Shown here piece by piece: positions 15,765 through 25,255 of a DNA stretch of 64,000 nt; the first letter of the stretch is position 1; the number at the start of each line of letters is the position of its first letter. The stretch is from an uncultured Carboxylicivirga sp. (GTDB lineage: Bacteria > Bacteroidota > Bacteroidia > Bacteroidales > Marinilabiliaceae): NCBI GenBank assembly GCA_947503525.1, contig CANNEA010000003.1, positions 806,001 to 870,000 of the forward strand. The letters are read 5' to 3'. Made by a program: the position numbers and the translations under genes. The notes below the pieces were generated by a model that worked only from the letters and a program-made list of their open reading frames with translations, was not told the DNA's origin and made no database searches.

Positions 15765-16919
15765 TTACTTTGGTTCTTTATACATCGACCAAACACCATC
15801 AGTCTTAACTAACCTGTCATTTCCAATACCGTTACTTCCATTGTAAAATGCATAGGAAACTAAATATTGTTGCCCTTCAATAATTGGTGCATGATTTGCA
15901 TCTAACATTGCTCCTATCATTTCAACACGTTTTGCAACATCTTCTCCAGGAACTTTTCCTGAACGTAGATCGAAGTTCTGATAATTTGAAGTCTCATCAA
16001 ACAAATCGTAATCCGCTTGCCCTAATGTTATCTTTATAGCAGGATCTGCCCACCAATAACTATTTGAAATATTAGTCTCATCAAGAGAATAATTTAACGG
16101 CTCTGACTGCGAATTTAAACTTTGAGCCACTAGCCAATTCATACCATCATGACGAAATACTGCGTAGGTATCGAAATAGTTCCTGTAAACTGTACAGCTA
16201 TAGGTTTTAGGCAGAGTATGCTCTCTCATCTCAGCCAATTCAACTACTTTTTCTTCAGCATCTGAGATAGTATAGAAGTTCTTATATGTTCCTTCTCCTA
16301 AATCTTCATAATCCTGATCAGTTAAAGCATAAGCATCGCTTGCATAATCCAATACTTCGGTAGATTTATCTGCATTAACTTTGATGTAACGAGTAGCTCC
16401 TGATTCATAAAGCACATACATTGCTGTTTTTTCAGATCCAGCTTCCACCTGCTTATATCGATCTATGCCATCAAACAATTTCCCAATGGCATACTCAGCT
16501 TCATCTTCATCACTAAAGTTTCCATAATACTGTCCCATCTCATCATATTCCTCCTCTGAGATTTCGTGTGCATTATCCATGTCAACTGTTGGTCGCTTAT
16601 AGAAATTATAAGTAACAGTTAATTCTTGAGCAGCTTCACCATAAAATAATTGATAAAGTATTTCAGGTAAATAATCCTTAGGAAGCGCATCATCCGAAAA
16701 GTTTTTGTATTGAGCAACGTTTTCGTTACTAGACAATTCATAATCACTCTCCTTCAATGTATATGCTTCGGGTGCCAGAGTTAAATTTGCAATAAAGGCC
16801 GCATTCTTCTTTTGCTGATCCTGAAGTTTATCTATGTCTTTATTGATGTCTTCTAACGGTTCACAAGCCGAGACCACCAATAAAACAACAGCTATTAAAC
16901 TGAAAATTATCTTTTTCAT
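15765..16919 (-). CDS. Surface or periplasmic lipoprotein with four internal repeats
   Basis: A 384-aa protein with a lipoprotein signal (LLVVSAC), then a short coiled coil (INKDIDKLQDQQKKN). It contains four copies of a motif of the form L/I-x3-D/E-Y...Y-x-N-F followed by an acidic helix: ESDYELSSNENVAQYKNFSD, EEEYDEMGQYYGNFSDED, DQDYEDLGEGTYKNFYTISD and QADYDLFDETSNYQNFDLRS. I do not recognise the family. It begins 32 bases after the TonB receptor stop, so the two form an operon. It probably acts as the receptor's outer-membrane partner, though it does not look like SusD. Confidence 0.75.
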   Translation of the reverse strand: MKKIIFSLIAVVLLVVSACEPLEDINKDIDKLQDQQKKNAAFIANLTLAPEAYTLKESDYELSSNENVAQYKNFSDDALPKDYLPEILYQLFYGEAAQELTVTYNFYKRPTVDMDNAHEISEEEYDEMGQYYGNFSDEDEAEYAIGKLFDGIDRYKQVEAGSEKTAMYVLYESGATRYIKVNADKSTEVLDYASDAYALTDQDYEDLGEGTYKNFYTISDAEEKVVELAEMREHTLPKTYSCTVYRNYFDTYAVFRHDGMNWLVAQSLNSQSEPLNYSLDETNISNSYWWADPAIKITLGQADYDLFDETSNYQNFDLRSGKVPGEDVAKRVEMIGAMLDANHAPIIEGQQYLVSYAFYNGSNGIGNDRLVKTDGVWSMYKEPK

Positions 16920-16951
16920 TTCTTGTCTTTTTTTGATTGTAAAACCATTAA

Positions 16952-19492
16952 TTAAAACCTAACCTTTATCCCTGTTGACCAGCTACGACCGATTCCAAAA
17001 AATACTAAAGCAGTTTCTGCATTATTATCAGATCCGTCATTGGCATCAGAAATATATTCTGTATTAATGATATTGAATACATTAGCGTACCAAGTCGCAC
17101 TTAAACCAGCAATAGTAAAGTTGTACCTTGCGTTAGCATCTAACAAACCGTACTTAGGAAGTTGCCAAGAATTCACACCTGCTTTATCAGGATCCTGGCG
17201 ACCGGTTGGATCGAACTGCGCGTACAAGTTATTGTAATAAGTATAATCTACACCCACCTTTAGGTCTTTCATTAATAGATAGTTCAAACCTAATGCAGCA
17301 GACGTTTGTGCAGCATCACCCACTTTAAGATCTTTAATGTAAAGGTTTACGGTTTCAATTAAGTTCTGATCATCATCAAAAATAGGTACATCAGTAATAT
17401 CATTTTGCCATCTCCAGTCACCCAAAGAAGCCATACCTCTAACTTCTAATTTATTAACAGGCTGCCATACGAAATCCATTTCAATACCCATATGTAAGGC
17501 GTTAACACCTGAAATATTTGCATTTACTCTTTCTCCTGAAGGAGCTGTTACTGATCTGCGGAAAAACTTATCGATCCAGTTGGTATAGTAACCGTTTATG
17601 TTACCACTAAATTTGCGGCTTCTATAACGATATCCAGCTTCTACACTAAATACTTTTTCATTATTGGCACCTTCATTAATATCATTTCTAAAATTAAGGA
17701 ATGTATTATCAAAGGTTGGTGCACGCTCGAAGTAACCTATATTAGCGAAGACATTAGATTTTTCGCTCACATTATAACTAGCTCCACCTTTAAAAACAAA
17801 ACCTGTGTAATTTATCCAATCACTTTTTTGTTCCGGATCAGAATTCACATAGTTGAAATAATCAATTCTTCTATAACCTGTATTTGAAACAGATCCACTT
17901 ATGAATGCAGTTAATGGTCCACTTTCATATTCTGCTTGTGCAAATAATCCAGTCCAGTTTACCTGACCAACATTATGGTAGTTGATTTTATCACCAACAC
18001 GTACCACTTTCTCCAGATTATTCTGGTCACGTCCTGAATCAATGTAATATTCACCACCTAATAAGTCAGACACTTCACGATAATGCTTTCCTTCATAGTA
18101 TCTTAAATCCAATCCACCACTTATCGTCCAATTATTATTCAACTCATAAATTGCGTTAGAAAGTAAACCATACCAATCGTGGTCATTTCTTGAATTACGC
18201 ATTATTGAAGAAGAACGACCGTTACCACTCTCCATATTTTCATCTACAATACGATCAAAATCAATCTGTCCTTCGCGCTTATATTCGAAAAACTTACTGG
18301 TTTCACCATATTCACCGGTTCCTCCACCAGTACCAAACGAAGCGTATAGCGTATTAGAAAGATTCAACTTGTCATTCACAGTAAAATAGTGACTTAATGA
18401 CATTTGAGGTTTATGGTAAAAGTTTGTATTCAGATTTGTTTGTTGACCATTCTTGTAACCCCAATCTGAATTGTATCGCAAACCTTTATTCGGATCTTTA
18501 ACCGTTGAAATATATTGGCGAGTTCTTCTTTGACCATGTTCCTGAGGTGCACCAGTAGCAACAAACGACAACATATGTCTATCCCATTGCTTTGAGATAT
18601 TAATAAAATAAGACCATCCTTCGAATGATGTAGCATCCGCCCATCCTTGACCAGATTGGCGAGCTCCTAAGAATGTTACCGCCCAATTGTCTTCTGTTTG
18701 ACCAGTTGAAACAGATACAGATTGCTTGTTGTATCCATTATTTCCAACTCCTGTGTAAATAGTACCACCTTTTTGTGCATCAGTAGTTTTAGTCAAAATA
18801 TTAATGGTTCCACCTACAGATCCAATAGATAGTCTGGAAGCTCCTAAACCTCTTTGAATTTGCATGGTACGTGTTACATCTGATAAACCAGCCCAATTCG
18901 ACCAATATACCCAACCGTTCTCCATGTCGTTTACCGGAATACCGTTAAACATTACGGCTGTATTCCTCATGTCAAAACCACGAACATTAACTCTTGAATC
19001 ACCAAAACCTCCACCTTGTTTTGAAGCATAAATACCCGGTGTTGATTTTAATATTTCAGGAAATTCCTGTGTTCCTAACTTTTCTTCAATTAAATCAGCC
19101 TTAATTGAAGACAATGCAACCGGTGTTTTTCTGTCTGTTGCAACAGAAGCCACAATCGAGACTTCAACAATACCAACAGAAGAAGATTTCAATTCGATTC
19201 TGCCTAGATCTGTATCTCCACTGACCTCAATTGTTTTTTCAAGATCAATATAACCTAAGTAGCTAAATACTAAATCATATGACCCATTTTCTAATTGCAT
19301 TTGGAATGAACCATCCAATCGGGTAATGGTACCAACCCCCTTGTCGTCTTGCAAATAAACAGCTGCCCCAATTAATGGCTCCTGTGTATCCGCATCAACA
19401 ATTAAACCGGATACTTTCCCCTGGGCAAAAATACCGGATGTTAAACCGATCAGGAATAATCCTGCAAAAGCACTAAATAGCTTTTTTTTCAT
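16952..19492 (-). CDS. TonB-dependent outer-membrane receptor with carboxypeptidase-regulatory-like domain
   Basis: The 846-aa protein has a signal peptide (to about residue 23), a CarboxypepD_reg-like domain (about 25-105, GLIVDADTQEPLIGAAVYLQD), a plug with RVNVRGFDMRNTAVMFNGIPVND and GGTINILTK, then a 22-strand-type barrel ending in an aromatic residue (STGIKVRF). It would import a bulky nutrient across the outer membrane using TonB energy. The substrate is unknown. The downstream lipoprotein shares its operon. A palindromic TetR-type operator lies 131 bases upstream of the start, and a TetR gene is next upstream on the same strand, so substrate-responsive repression is likely. Confidence 0.93.
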   Translation of the reverse strand: MKKKLFSAFAGLFLIGLTSGIFAQGKVSGLIVDADTQEPLIGAAVYLQDDKGVGTITRLDGSFQMQLENGSYDLVFSYLGYIDLEKTIEVSGDTDLGRIELKSSSVGIVEVSIVASVATDRKTPVALSSIKADLIEEKLGTQEFPEILKSTPGIYASKQGGGFGDSRVNVRGFDMRNTAVMFNGIPVNDMENGWVYWSNWAGLSDVTRTMQIQRGLGASRLSIGSVGGTINILTKTTDAQKGGTIYTGVGNNGYNKQSVSVSTGQTEDNWAVTFLGARQSGQGWADATSFEGWSYFINISKQWDRHMLSFVATGAPQEHGQRRTRQYISTVKDPNKGLRYNSDWGYKNGQQTNLNTNFYHKPQMSLSHYFTVNDKLNLSNTLYASFGTGGGTGEYGETSKFFEYKREGQIDFDRIVDENMESGNGRSSSIMRNSRNDHDWYGLLSNAIYELNNNWTISGGLDLRYYEGKHYREVSDLLGGEYYIDSGRDQNNLEKVVRVGDKINYHNVGQVNWTGLFAQAEYESGPLTAFISGSVSNTGYRRIDYFNYVNSDPEQKSDWINYTGFVFKGGASYNVSEKSNVFANIGYFERAPTFDNTFLNFRNDINEGANNEKVFSVEAGYRYRSRKFSGNINGYYTNWIDKFFRRSVTAPSGERVNANISGVNALHMGIEMDFVWQPVNKLEVRGMASLGDWRWQNDITDVPIFDDDQNLIETVNLYIKDLKVGDAAQTSAALGLNYLLMKDLKVGVDYTYYNNLYAQFDPTGRQDPDKAGVNSWQLPKYGLLDANARYNFTIAGLSATWYANVFNIINTEYISDANDGSDNNAETALVFFGIGRSWSTGIKVRF

Positions 19493-19622
19493 GATAGAAA
19501 GAATTAATCAGTTAAAATAAATTTACGTGTGCGTTATGTTAACATATATAATATTGATAGTCTGTAAGTTAATCATCATAACTCTCCACTATCACCTTTT
19601 CGCAACAAAAGTCCTATCTTGG

Positions 19623-19636
19623 ACCGACAGGTCGGT
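19623..19636. promoter_or_regulatory. TetR-type operator palindrome
   Basis: ACCGACAGGTCGGT is a perfect 14-bp palindrome, GC-rich in an AT-rich spacer, and has the form of operators bound by TetR/AcrR repressors (GACCGAC..GTCGGTC class). It lies between the TetR gene and the TonB receptor start, in the receptor's promoter region. Confidence 0.75.
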
Positions 19637-19761
19637 TTTCTAAACATTAAAATTCTGTTAATTTTATCTAAATTTCCAATAAAATACTAATAAGAAATTA
19701 ACAATTTCTAACATTTTATCAACAATCCTCATTCAGTGTGATACCTCATACAAAGATTCTC

Positions 19762-20331
19762 TTATTCCTTACTTTGCTTTTGAGCTACACCATCCCAATA
19801 CATATCAAAAGCTTCATCAAACTCTTCTTTAAATGCTTTTAAAGGTTTGGCCATGGATAGAAAATAGTTAGCCATAGCACGGGTAAATGCAAAATCAAAA
19901 AATGCAATCATATCAGTTTTATACCCTTTTAAAACACCCATATTAACTTTTTGCATAATATTCTTGCGAGGTCCCTCTAGTGTATCCTCAACTTTACCAA
20001 AATGCACTTTAATATAAGGACTTGTCTCAAAGATGTTGATGTAGTAAAACTTATTAGGATTACTTATGAACCATTTTACAATCTTACTAAATACTCTTTT
20101 TGAATCTTCTTTGGGATCGTCTCCAGTTGATGAATCAACACACTTTTCTTCAATCTCAAACATTAATTGTTTATAGATCTCAACAATCAACTGATCTTTA
20201 CCTGAAATATGATGATAAAGAGTACCCTTAGCAATACCGATCCGCTCTATTAGCTCATTTACTGATGCAGTAAATCCTTTAGCAACAAACAAATCTATAG
20301 CCCCCTGATAGATCTCTTCTTTCTTACTCAT
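19762..20331 (-). CDS. TetR/AcrR-family transcriptional regulator
   Basis: 189 aa. The N-terminal helix-turn-helix has the family pattern: KEEIYQGAIDLFVAKGFTASVNELIERIGIAKGTLYHHISGKDQLIVEIY (residues 4-53), where GIAKGTLYHH is the recognition helix. The remainder is the helical ligand-binding domain. It lies upstream of the TonB receptor operon on the same strand, and a palindrome of the right type sits between them. I infer that it represses the receptor-lipoprotein operon and possibly responds to the transported compound or an envelope signal. No copy of the palindrome is seen before its own start. Confidence 0.9.
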   Translation of the reverse strand: MSKKEEIYQGAIDLFVAKGFTASVNELIERIGIAKGTLYHHISGKDQLIVEIYKQLMFEIEEKCVDSSTGDDPKEDSKRVFSKIVKWFISNPNKFYYINIFETSPYIKVHFGKVEDTLEGPRKNIMQKVNMGVLKGYKTDMIAFFDFAFTRAMANYFLSMAKPLKAFKEEFDEAFDMYWDGVAQKQSKE

Positions 20332-20411
20332 ATATTATGTTGTATAAATCAATTATATATTGGAATTGTCAAAAATAGTTAAATTTTATATCCAAACCCT
20401 ATATAAACAAA

Positions 20412-20439
20412 AAAACTCCGTCTTAGAAGACGGAGTTTT
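20412..20439 (-). terminator. Terminator of the ROK kinase operon
   Basis: AAAACTCCGTCTT (20412-20424) and AAGACGGAGTTTT (20427-20439) form a 13-bp perfect stem with a two-base gap. It lies 23 bases beyond the stop of the minus-strand kinase gene. Confidence 0.9.
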
Positions 20440-20461
20440 ATAAATATAGAAACAAATAATC

Positions 20462-21436
20462 CTACTCTAATTCCTTCCATGCCAATGCGCTAGCTCCAAT
20501 AATTGCAGCATCACCCTGATCTAACTTAGATGGTAAAATTTTAATTTTATTCTTAAAGATAGGCAATAGATGATCTTCCATACTTTTAGTTGCTGGATTA
20601 AAAATGAAATCACCAGCTGCCGTTGGACCTCCAAACAAAAATACCGCTTCAGGACTAAGGTGATGTACTGTATCAGCCAAACCTTGACCTAAATAATGAC
20701 CGGTCAGTTCAAAAACTTCCAAGGCAACCTTGTCACCTTTAACAGCAGCATCATAAATCATTTTAGAATTTAGTTCAGTAAAAGACTTATCAGCCAATAG
20801 ACTATCTGTCGCGTTATATTTCGCCAATAACTCAAAAGCAGTACGCTTCATACCAGGCGCTGAACAATATGCTTCTAAATGTCCAAGTGATCCACAACCA
20901 CATAAACGACCTCCAGGGATCAGAGTGGTATGTCCACACTCGCCAGCGAATCCATCAGCACCATAAACCAAGTCGCCATTAACAACAAGTCCTGATCCTA
21001 CTCCGGTACCTAAGGTGTACATTACAAAATTCTTCATGCCTTTAGCACCGCCATAAATCATTTCTCCGATTGCAGCAGCATTGGCATCATTAGTTAAAGC
21101 CACCGCCTTTAAATCAGCAAAATGCTTTTTCAACAACTCCACTAAAGGAACAACACCTTCAAAAGATAGATTAGGAGCGTATTCAATGGTTCCGTTATAA
21201 TAATTACCATTTGGTGCACCAATACCTATACCAACTATTTCAATATCCTCATTAAGTAATTTAGCATTAGTAATTAATTTACGAATAGCATCTGATAAAT
21301 CACAAACGTATTTGTTAACATCTCCATGACCTGGTGTTTCAATATTATCTTTAGCCAATACATGTCCACTTTCATCAACTACTCCTATGGCAGAATTAGT
21401 TCCGCCTATATCTACTCCTACTGATACTTGTTTCAT
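20462..21436 (-). CDS. ROK-family sugar kinase
   Basis: 324 aa. The N-terminal phosphate-binding loop VGVDIGGTNSAIGVVD, the TNDANAAAIGE catalytic segment, GTGVGSGLVVNG, and the ROK signature with its zinc-binding cysteines (GHTTLIPGGRLCGCGSLGHLEAYCS, about residues 166-190) are all present. The enzyme would phosphorylate glucose or a related hexose or N-acetylhexosamine in the cytoplasm; the exact sugar cannot be assigned. It follows an MFS sugar permease gene by 44 bases, so import and phosphorylation are probably co-expressed. Confidence 0.92.
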   Translation of the reverse strand: MKQVSVGVDIGGTNSAIGVVDESGHVLAKDNIETPGHGDVNKYVCDLSDAIRKLITNAKLLNEDIEIVGIGIGAPNGNYYNGTIEYAPNLSFEGVVPLVELLKKHFADLKAVALTNDANAAAIGEMIYGGAKGMKNFVMYTLGTGVGSGLVVNGDLVYGADGFAGECGHTTLIPGGRLCGCGSLGHLEAYCSAPGMKRTAFELLAKYNATDSLLADKSFTELNSKMIYDAAVKGDKVALEVFELTGHYLGQGLADTVHHLSPEAVFLFGGPTAAGDFIFNPATKSMEDHLLPIFKNKIKILPSKLDQGDAAIIGASALAWKELE

Positions 21437-21480
21437 CTTATATTGTGTTTTCTTGTTCTTGATATCAATTATTCTATTCC

Positions 21481-22731
21481 TTATTCAACCGGAATATCCG
21501 TATTAACATTTTTGCTACCTATAAGCGAATAATACAACAGGTAAGCTAAACCTATGAACGGCACCCAGTAAGAAGTCATATATCCCATACCATCAGCAAC
21601 TGCATTCTGCACTAAGGGCAGTATACCACCACCAACAACCATTGTCATGAATATTCCTGATGCAGAAGCGGTAAAGCGACCTAATCCTTCAACAGCAAGA
21701 TTAAATATTCCACCCCACATAACAGATGTACATAAACCTATCAACACCAAAAATACAGCATTAATTGGCAAGCTACTTTCAAATCCAGGAATTGAAACCG
21801 TTGTGGAAATTGGTAAAATAATGGCCATCAAGGCTAATACCATTCCTAAACCTGAGGCAGTAATCAACATTGTTTTACTCGATACTTTACCTCCAATAGA
21901 AGCTCCTATAAAACGACCAACAAGCATCATTAACCAATATGCTCCGGTAATAGTTCCAGCTGTAGCTGTTCCTAAGCCACCAGCTTCGGCATCAGCAAGA
22001 AATAACATTAAAGTACCAGGAACACCTACTTCAACACCAACGTATACACCAATTCCAATTGCTCCCAACACAAAATGACGGAACGACCAGGCACTATGTT
22101 TCGATTTCTCTTTAACCTCTTCTCCTGTAGACAAGTGTGGTTCAGGTATCTTAACAAAATTTAAAACCAAACCAACAGTTGCAAATACAGCCATCGCGAT
22201 AAATAATACCGGATTTACATCTTTAATAGTGGCTTTTGTAGCTTCTCCTACCAATACACCTACTAAAATAGGAGTAACTGTTCCGGCCAATGAATTAAAA
22301 GTAGCACCAACTTGTAATAATTGGTTTCCTTTTTTGCCTCCACCACCAAGGGTATTCAACATTGGATTTACTACAATATTTAATAAACACATTGAAAAAC
22401 CAGCAATAAAGGCACCTAATAAATAAACGCTAAAGCTTTCCGCCACGCCAGATAGAAACATAACTCCTACCCCTAGAAAACCAATTACTATTGCTAATAA
22501 AGCCGTTTTTTTGTAACCTACTTTTTCAAGTAATTTACCACCAGGGATACCCATAAAGCCATATGCCAAAAAGTTGGCAAAATTACCCAGCATTCCCAGA
22601 AAGTTACCTACCTGAAACTGTTCTTTAACTACTACACCCATTGGAGCTGCCAAATTGGTTACAAATGAGATCATACCAAATAGTAGGATCATCATAAAAA
22701 TTGGCAATGCATAATTTTTCTTCTGACTCAT
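21481..22731 (-). CDS. MFS sugar permease (FucP/GlcP-like)
   Basis: 416 aa with about 12 transmembrane helices. Segments such as NFLGMLGNFANFLAYGFMGIPGGKLLEKVGYKKTAL, with the MFS loop G-x-L-x-E-K-x-G-Y-K, and LGAFIAGFSMCLLNIVVNPMLN resemble the fucose/glucose/galactose permease branch common in Bacteroidota. Proton- or sodium-coupled hexose uptake through the inner membrane is likely. First gene of a two-gene operon with the ROK kinase. Confidence 0.88.
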   Translation of the reverse strand: MSQKKNYALPIFMMILLFGMISFVTNLAAPMGVVVKEQFQVGNFLGMLGNFANFLAYGFMGIPGGKLLEKVGYKKTALLAIVIGFLGVGVMFLSGVAESFSVYLLGAFIAGFSMCLLNIVVNPMLNTLGGGGKKGNQLLQVGATFNSLAGTVTPILVGVLVGEATKATIKDVNPVLFIAMAVFATVGLVLNFVKIPEPHLSTGEEVKEKSKHSAWSFRHFVLGAIGIGVYVGVEVGVPGTLMLFLADAEAGGLGTATAGTITGAYWLMMLVGRFIGASIGGKVSSKTMLITASGLGMVLALMAIILPISTTVSIPGFESSLPINAVFLVLIGLCTSVMWGGIFNLAVEGLGRFTASASGIFMTMVVGGGILPLVQNAVADGMGYMTSYWVPFIGLAYLLYYSLIGSKNVNTDIPVE

Positions 22732-23108
22732 AATTGTTTTTTAAATAATACTTGAAAGTTAGTTTCTAAGCTACCTCTCTCATAAATAGCCTAAAATTTT
22801 TAAATTGACTTGTATTCACAAAATATGTCCGAAAATACCAAAATGATTTTAATATCATTCTAAAATCAATCTAAATAACAAAATTTGATACCCTTATAGC
22901 TTAGATCATTTACAATTTGGCAGAATATTAAAAATTAAACCTTTTGCAGTAATAAAAAGCATACAATCACATTAGTAGCACTTTGAAGTTTACGAATGAC
23001 ACATATTTGATTTATTACACTAGTATTCGCATCATATTATTAGCTATTTGGCTAAAACCATGCTAACTTATTTAAGAAATTAACTGATTGAAATTATTAA
23101 TACAAAAA
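22732..23108. other. Intergenic spacer upstream of the sugar permease operon
   Basis: About 380 bases of AT-rich sequence that should hold the permease operon promoter. I see no further gene, RNA or convincing operator. Confidence 0.4.
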
Positions 23109-23136
23109 TGCCCTGAACAATACAATGTTCAGGGCA
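23109..23136 (-). terminator. Terminator of the NigD-like gene
   Basis: TGCCCTGAACA (23109-23119) and TGTTCAGGGCA (23126-23136) form a perfect 11-bp stem with a 6-base loop, 27 bases after the minus-strand stop at 23163. Confidence 0.85.
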
Positions 23137-23162
23137 ATATCAATTCTAATGATATAGTTATT

Positions 23163-23882
23163 TTAAAATGCCGTTGAGTTAGCCTCTAGATCCGGTACAT
23201 TAATGATTAACTTCACTTCCTCTTCCTCTTCCGCCATATAATACAGAATAATATCAAATGGTTTCTCCTTTGTAACAGTATACTGTCTGAAATCGAAACT
23301 TAAAAAATCACGGTACAACTTAAGACTTGATTCACCAGTATCAGAATCATCTTTCATATCATGATGCATCCTTAAAACAAGTTCATCATCATTCTCCTGC
23401 TCGTCCTCGTCATAGACAATATAAAATTGATGTTTGTCTAAATAGAGTTCTGATGCCATAAAATCATACGTGATATTCAGATATTTATTTGCACTTTCAG
23501 CTGAATAAATAGTTAAAATATCAGTACCCAAGGTATCCTTTTGATCAGAACCAGATATATCAACAATATCCTTTGTCATGACATCTGTCAGTCCTTTAAT
23601 GGTAATGGTATATTCGTACTCCTGCCCCTCTACCTTTGTAAGGTCTGTAAATGTGGCTATTACCCTTGATCCTGATGTAAAATCGTCATAATCTGCTGGA
23701 AGATTATTCGCGAAAAGAATATCATTCCAATCGGTCTGCAAAACATAGCCATTTGCATACTCTTGTATATCACAAACATAAGTGTATGTTGGTACAACTT
23801 CTTCAGGATCATCCATACAACTCGTGAATCCCAACATAACACCAATAAGTAGCATCCAAATGGATGAATAATTAATTTTCAT
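23163..23882 (-). CDS. NigD-like lipoprotein
   Basis: 239 aa with a lipoprotein signal (GVMLGFTSCMDD). The layout resembles NigD-like proteins of Bacteroidota: an N-terminal small barrel (YANGYVLQTDWNDILFANN, then SGSRVIATFTDLTKVEGQEYEYTITIKGL) and a C-terminal beta domain (YLNITYDFMASELYLDKHQFYIVYDEDEQ). The name comes from a locus for nigrescin production, but the molecular function of most members is unknown. It stands as a single gene with its own terminator. The assignment is by pattern, not by search. Confidence 0.65.
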   Translation of the reverse strand: MKINYSSIWMLLIGVMLGFTSCMDDPEEVVPTYTYVCDIQEYANGYVLQTDWNDILFANNLPADYDDFTSGSRVIATFTDLTKVEGQEYEYTITIKGLTDVMTKDIVDISGSDQKDTLGTDILTIYSAESANKYLNITYDFMASELYLDKHQFYIVYDEDEQENDDELVLRMHHDMKDDSDTGESSLKLYRDFLSFDFRQYTVTKEKPFDIILYYMAEEEEEVKLIINVPDLEANSTAF

Positions 23883-23990
23883 TCTTTAATACTTTAAAAA
23901 TAAAACATAAGGTCCAAGTTCAATATAAAAATGACCTCTAAAATGAATAGATGTGGGAAAAGTTAAAGGGTTGCTTTGGAAAGCAAATAA

Positions 23991-24008
23991 AGCCACATAA
24001 ATGTGGCT
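23991..24008 (-). terminator. Terminator of the lipoprotein-FKBP-DHH operon
   Basis: AGCCACAT (23991-23998) and ATGTGGCT (24001-24008) form an 8-bp stem just beyond the stop at 24030 on the minus strand, followed on that strand by T-rich sequence. Confidence 0.65.
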
Positions 24009-24029
24009 ATTAATAATGTTTGTATCAAA

Positions 24030-24617
24030 CTAATTACCTAAGTAGGTAATATGCAAGTCATAAGCGGTAGTGATATAGCTATTGTCTCCAATCAAAGAAG
24101 GAAGAACAACAGTAGATTTACCACCAAATCTCATATTCAGAATGGCTTCATTAATACCTAAAGCGACTCCGGAAGCCGATGATGACCCAGCATCGTTTAA
24201 TATAAATGTAGTATATACAATTGGGGATTGTGAATATTCATTTGAACCAATATAATATAAGCCAGGCTCATTCGTTTCATCATCTCGCAATATCTCGTAT
24301 TTAGTTAATCGATAGGCTACCCTTTTAAACAATCTAACCGAATCACCTTCACCAACTTCAGTATGGAAAAGCATCATTCCCGACTCTCCTCGGTGATCAA
24401 CCGTATCAACAGAAACAGCTGTCATTGAATCTAACCAGGTATTACCATCTTCCTGAATACTATTATAGAACTCGTTTAATAGTACTTGTTCCTGTTCTAA
24501 ATACTGCTTTGGACTTATATAGGTTCGTGTTTCACAACCAACCAACATAAAAATGGCAGATACAACAACGACCAATATACTATTGCCAACTATTTTCTTC
24601 TTTATCCAATTACTCAT
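24030..24617 (-). CDS. Lipoprotein, probably DUF4827/FKBP-related
   Basis: The frame opens at 24653, but MSNWIKKKIVGN at 24617 gives the better signal peptide, leading to the lipobox MLVGCE. The mature part begins RTYISPKQYLEQEQVLLNEFY and has late strands and a GINEAILNMRFGGKSTVVLPS segment like the loop of FKBP-type isomerases (MRxGG...lPs). It follows an FKBP gene and a DHH phosphoesterase gene on the same strand, an arrangement I associate with DUF4827-type genes in Bacteroidota. Activity as an isomerase is doubtful, as most active-site aromatics are not evident. Confidence 0.6.
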   Translation of the reverse strand: MSNWIKKKIVGNSILVVVVSAIFMLVGCETRTYISPKQYLEQEQVLLNEFYNSIQEDGNTWLDSMTAVSVDTVDHRGESGMMLFHTEVGEGDSVRLFKRVAYRLTKYEILRDDETNEPGLYYIGSNEYSQSPIVYTTFILNDAGSSSASGVALGINEAILNMRFGGKSTVVLPSLIGDNSYITTAYDLHITYLGN

Positions 24618-24700
24618 TATATACATATTAAAGGCTAAGGCTGCCAAAAACACAAAGAAAGCTATTTTTAAGGAATCTTCAAACCATTAATAACATGGTA

Positions 24701-25255
24701 TTAATTAATGTCTTGATCTTCAATCAACATTACTTTAATATTATACTTCAAAATGGTCCGTCCGGGTATCCTGTCTCCATCCCCTGCTATTCCATGTGCC
24801 AGGTGGGGTGGCATAATCAATTGGGCACTATCTCCCACACTCAGCATGTTTACCGCTTCCTGCATACCCGACTCAACATTACCTTTTCCAACCTCGAAAG
24901 ACCAAATTCCATTTTGATCCGAAGAATAGCAAAGCGTACCGTTCAACATTTCAATTTTGTAAATTAAATGTATCATTTGTCCCTTTCGGGCAATATCACC
25001 AATGGAATCATTCAGGATTTGATACCACAAACCGGATTTGGTCTGCTGCATCTCAATTTTATCGTCCTCAAGGTGCTTTTGTATAAGTTTGGATTCAGCA
25101 CTGATAAGATCTCTGTTCATATTCAGTAGCATCTCCTTGGTTATCAACTTTTTTCCACTATCTTTCTTGTTAGTACAAGCCATTAATGAAAAAAGAAATA
25201 CCAAAAGAAAGCCGACAAATAATAGATTGAAGCTCTTAGTATGCATGTTCATCAC
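24701..25255 (-). CDS. FKBP-type peptidyl-prolyl isomerase lipoprotein (GldI-like)
   Basis: 184 aa with a lipoprotein signal (FSLMACTNK). The FKBP domain is clear: GLWYQILNDSIGDIARKGQMIHLIYKIEMLNGTLCYSS, then WSFEVGKGNVESGMQEAVNMLSVGDSAQLIMPPHLAHGI, matching the GxxVEVHY...F.vG.g.vi.G..e.l..m..G....iPp.layG pattern. It would assist folding of exported proteins in the periplasm. The relation to the gliding protein GldI is by size and lipoprotein nature only. Its start overlaps the end of the DHH gene by 20 bases. Confidence 0.8.
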   Translation of the reverse strand: MMNMHTKSFNLLFVGFLLVFLFSLMACTNKKDSGKKLITKEMLLNMNRDLISAESKLIQKHLEDDKIEMQQTKSGLWYQILNDSIGDIARKGQMIHLIYKIEMLNGTLCYSSDQNGIWSFEVGKGNVESGMQEAVNMLSVGDSAQLIMPPHLAHGIAGDGDRIPGRTILKYNIKVMLIEDQDIN

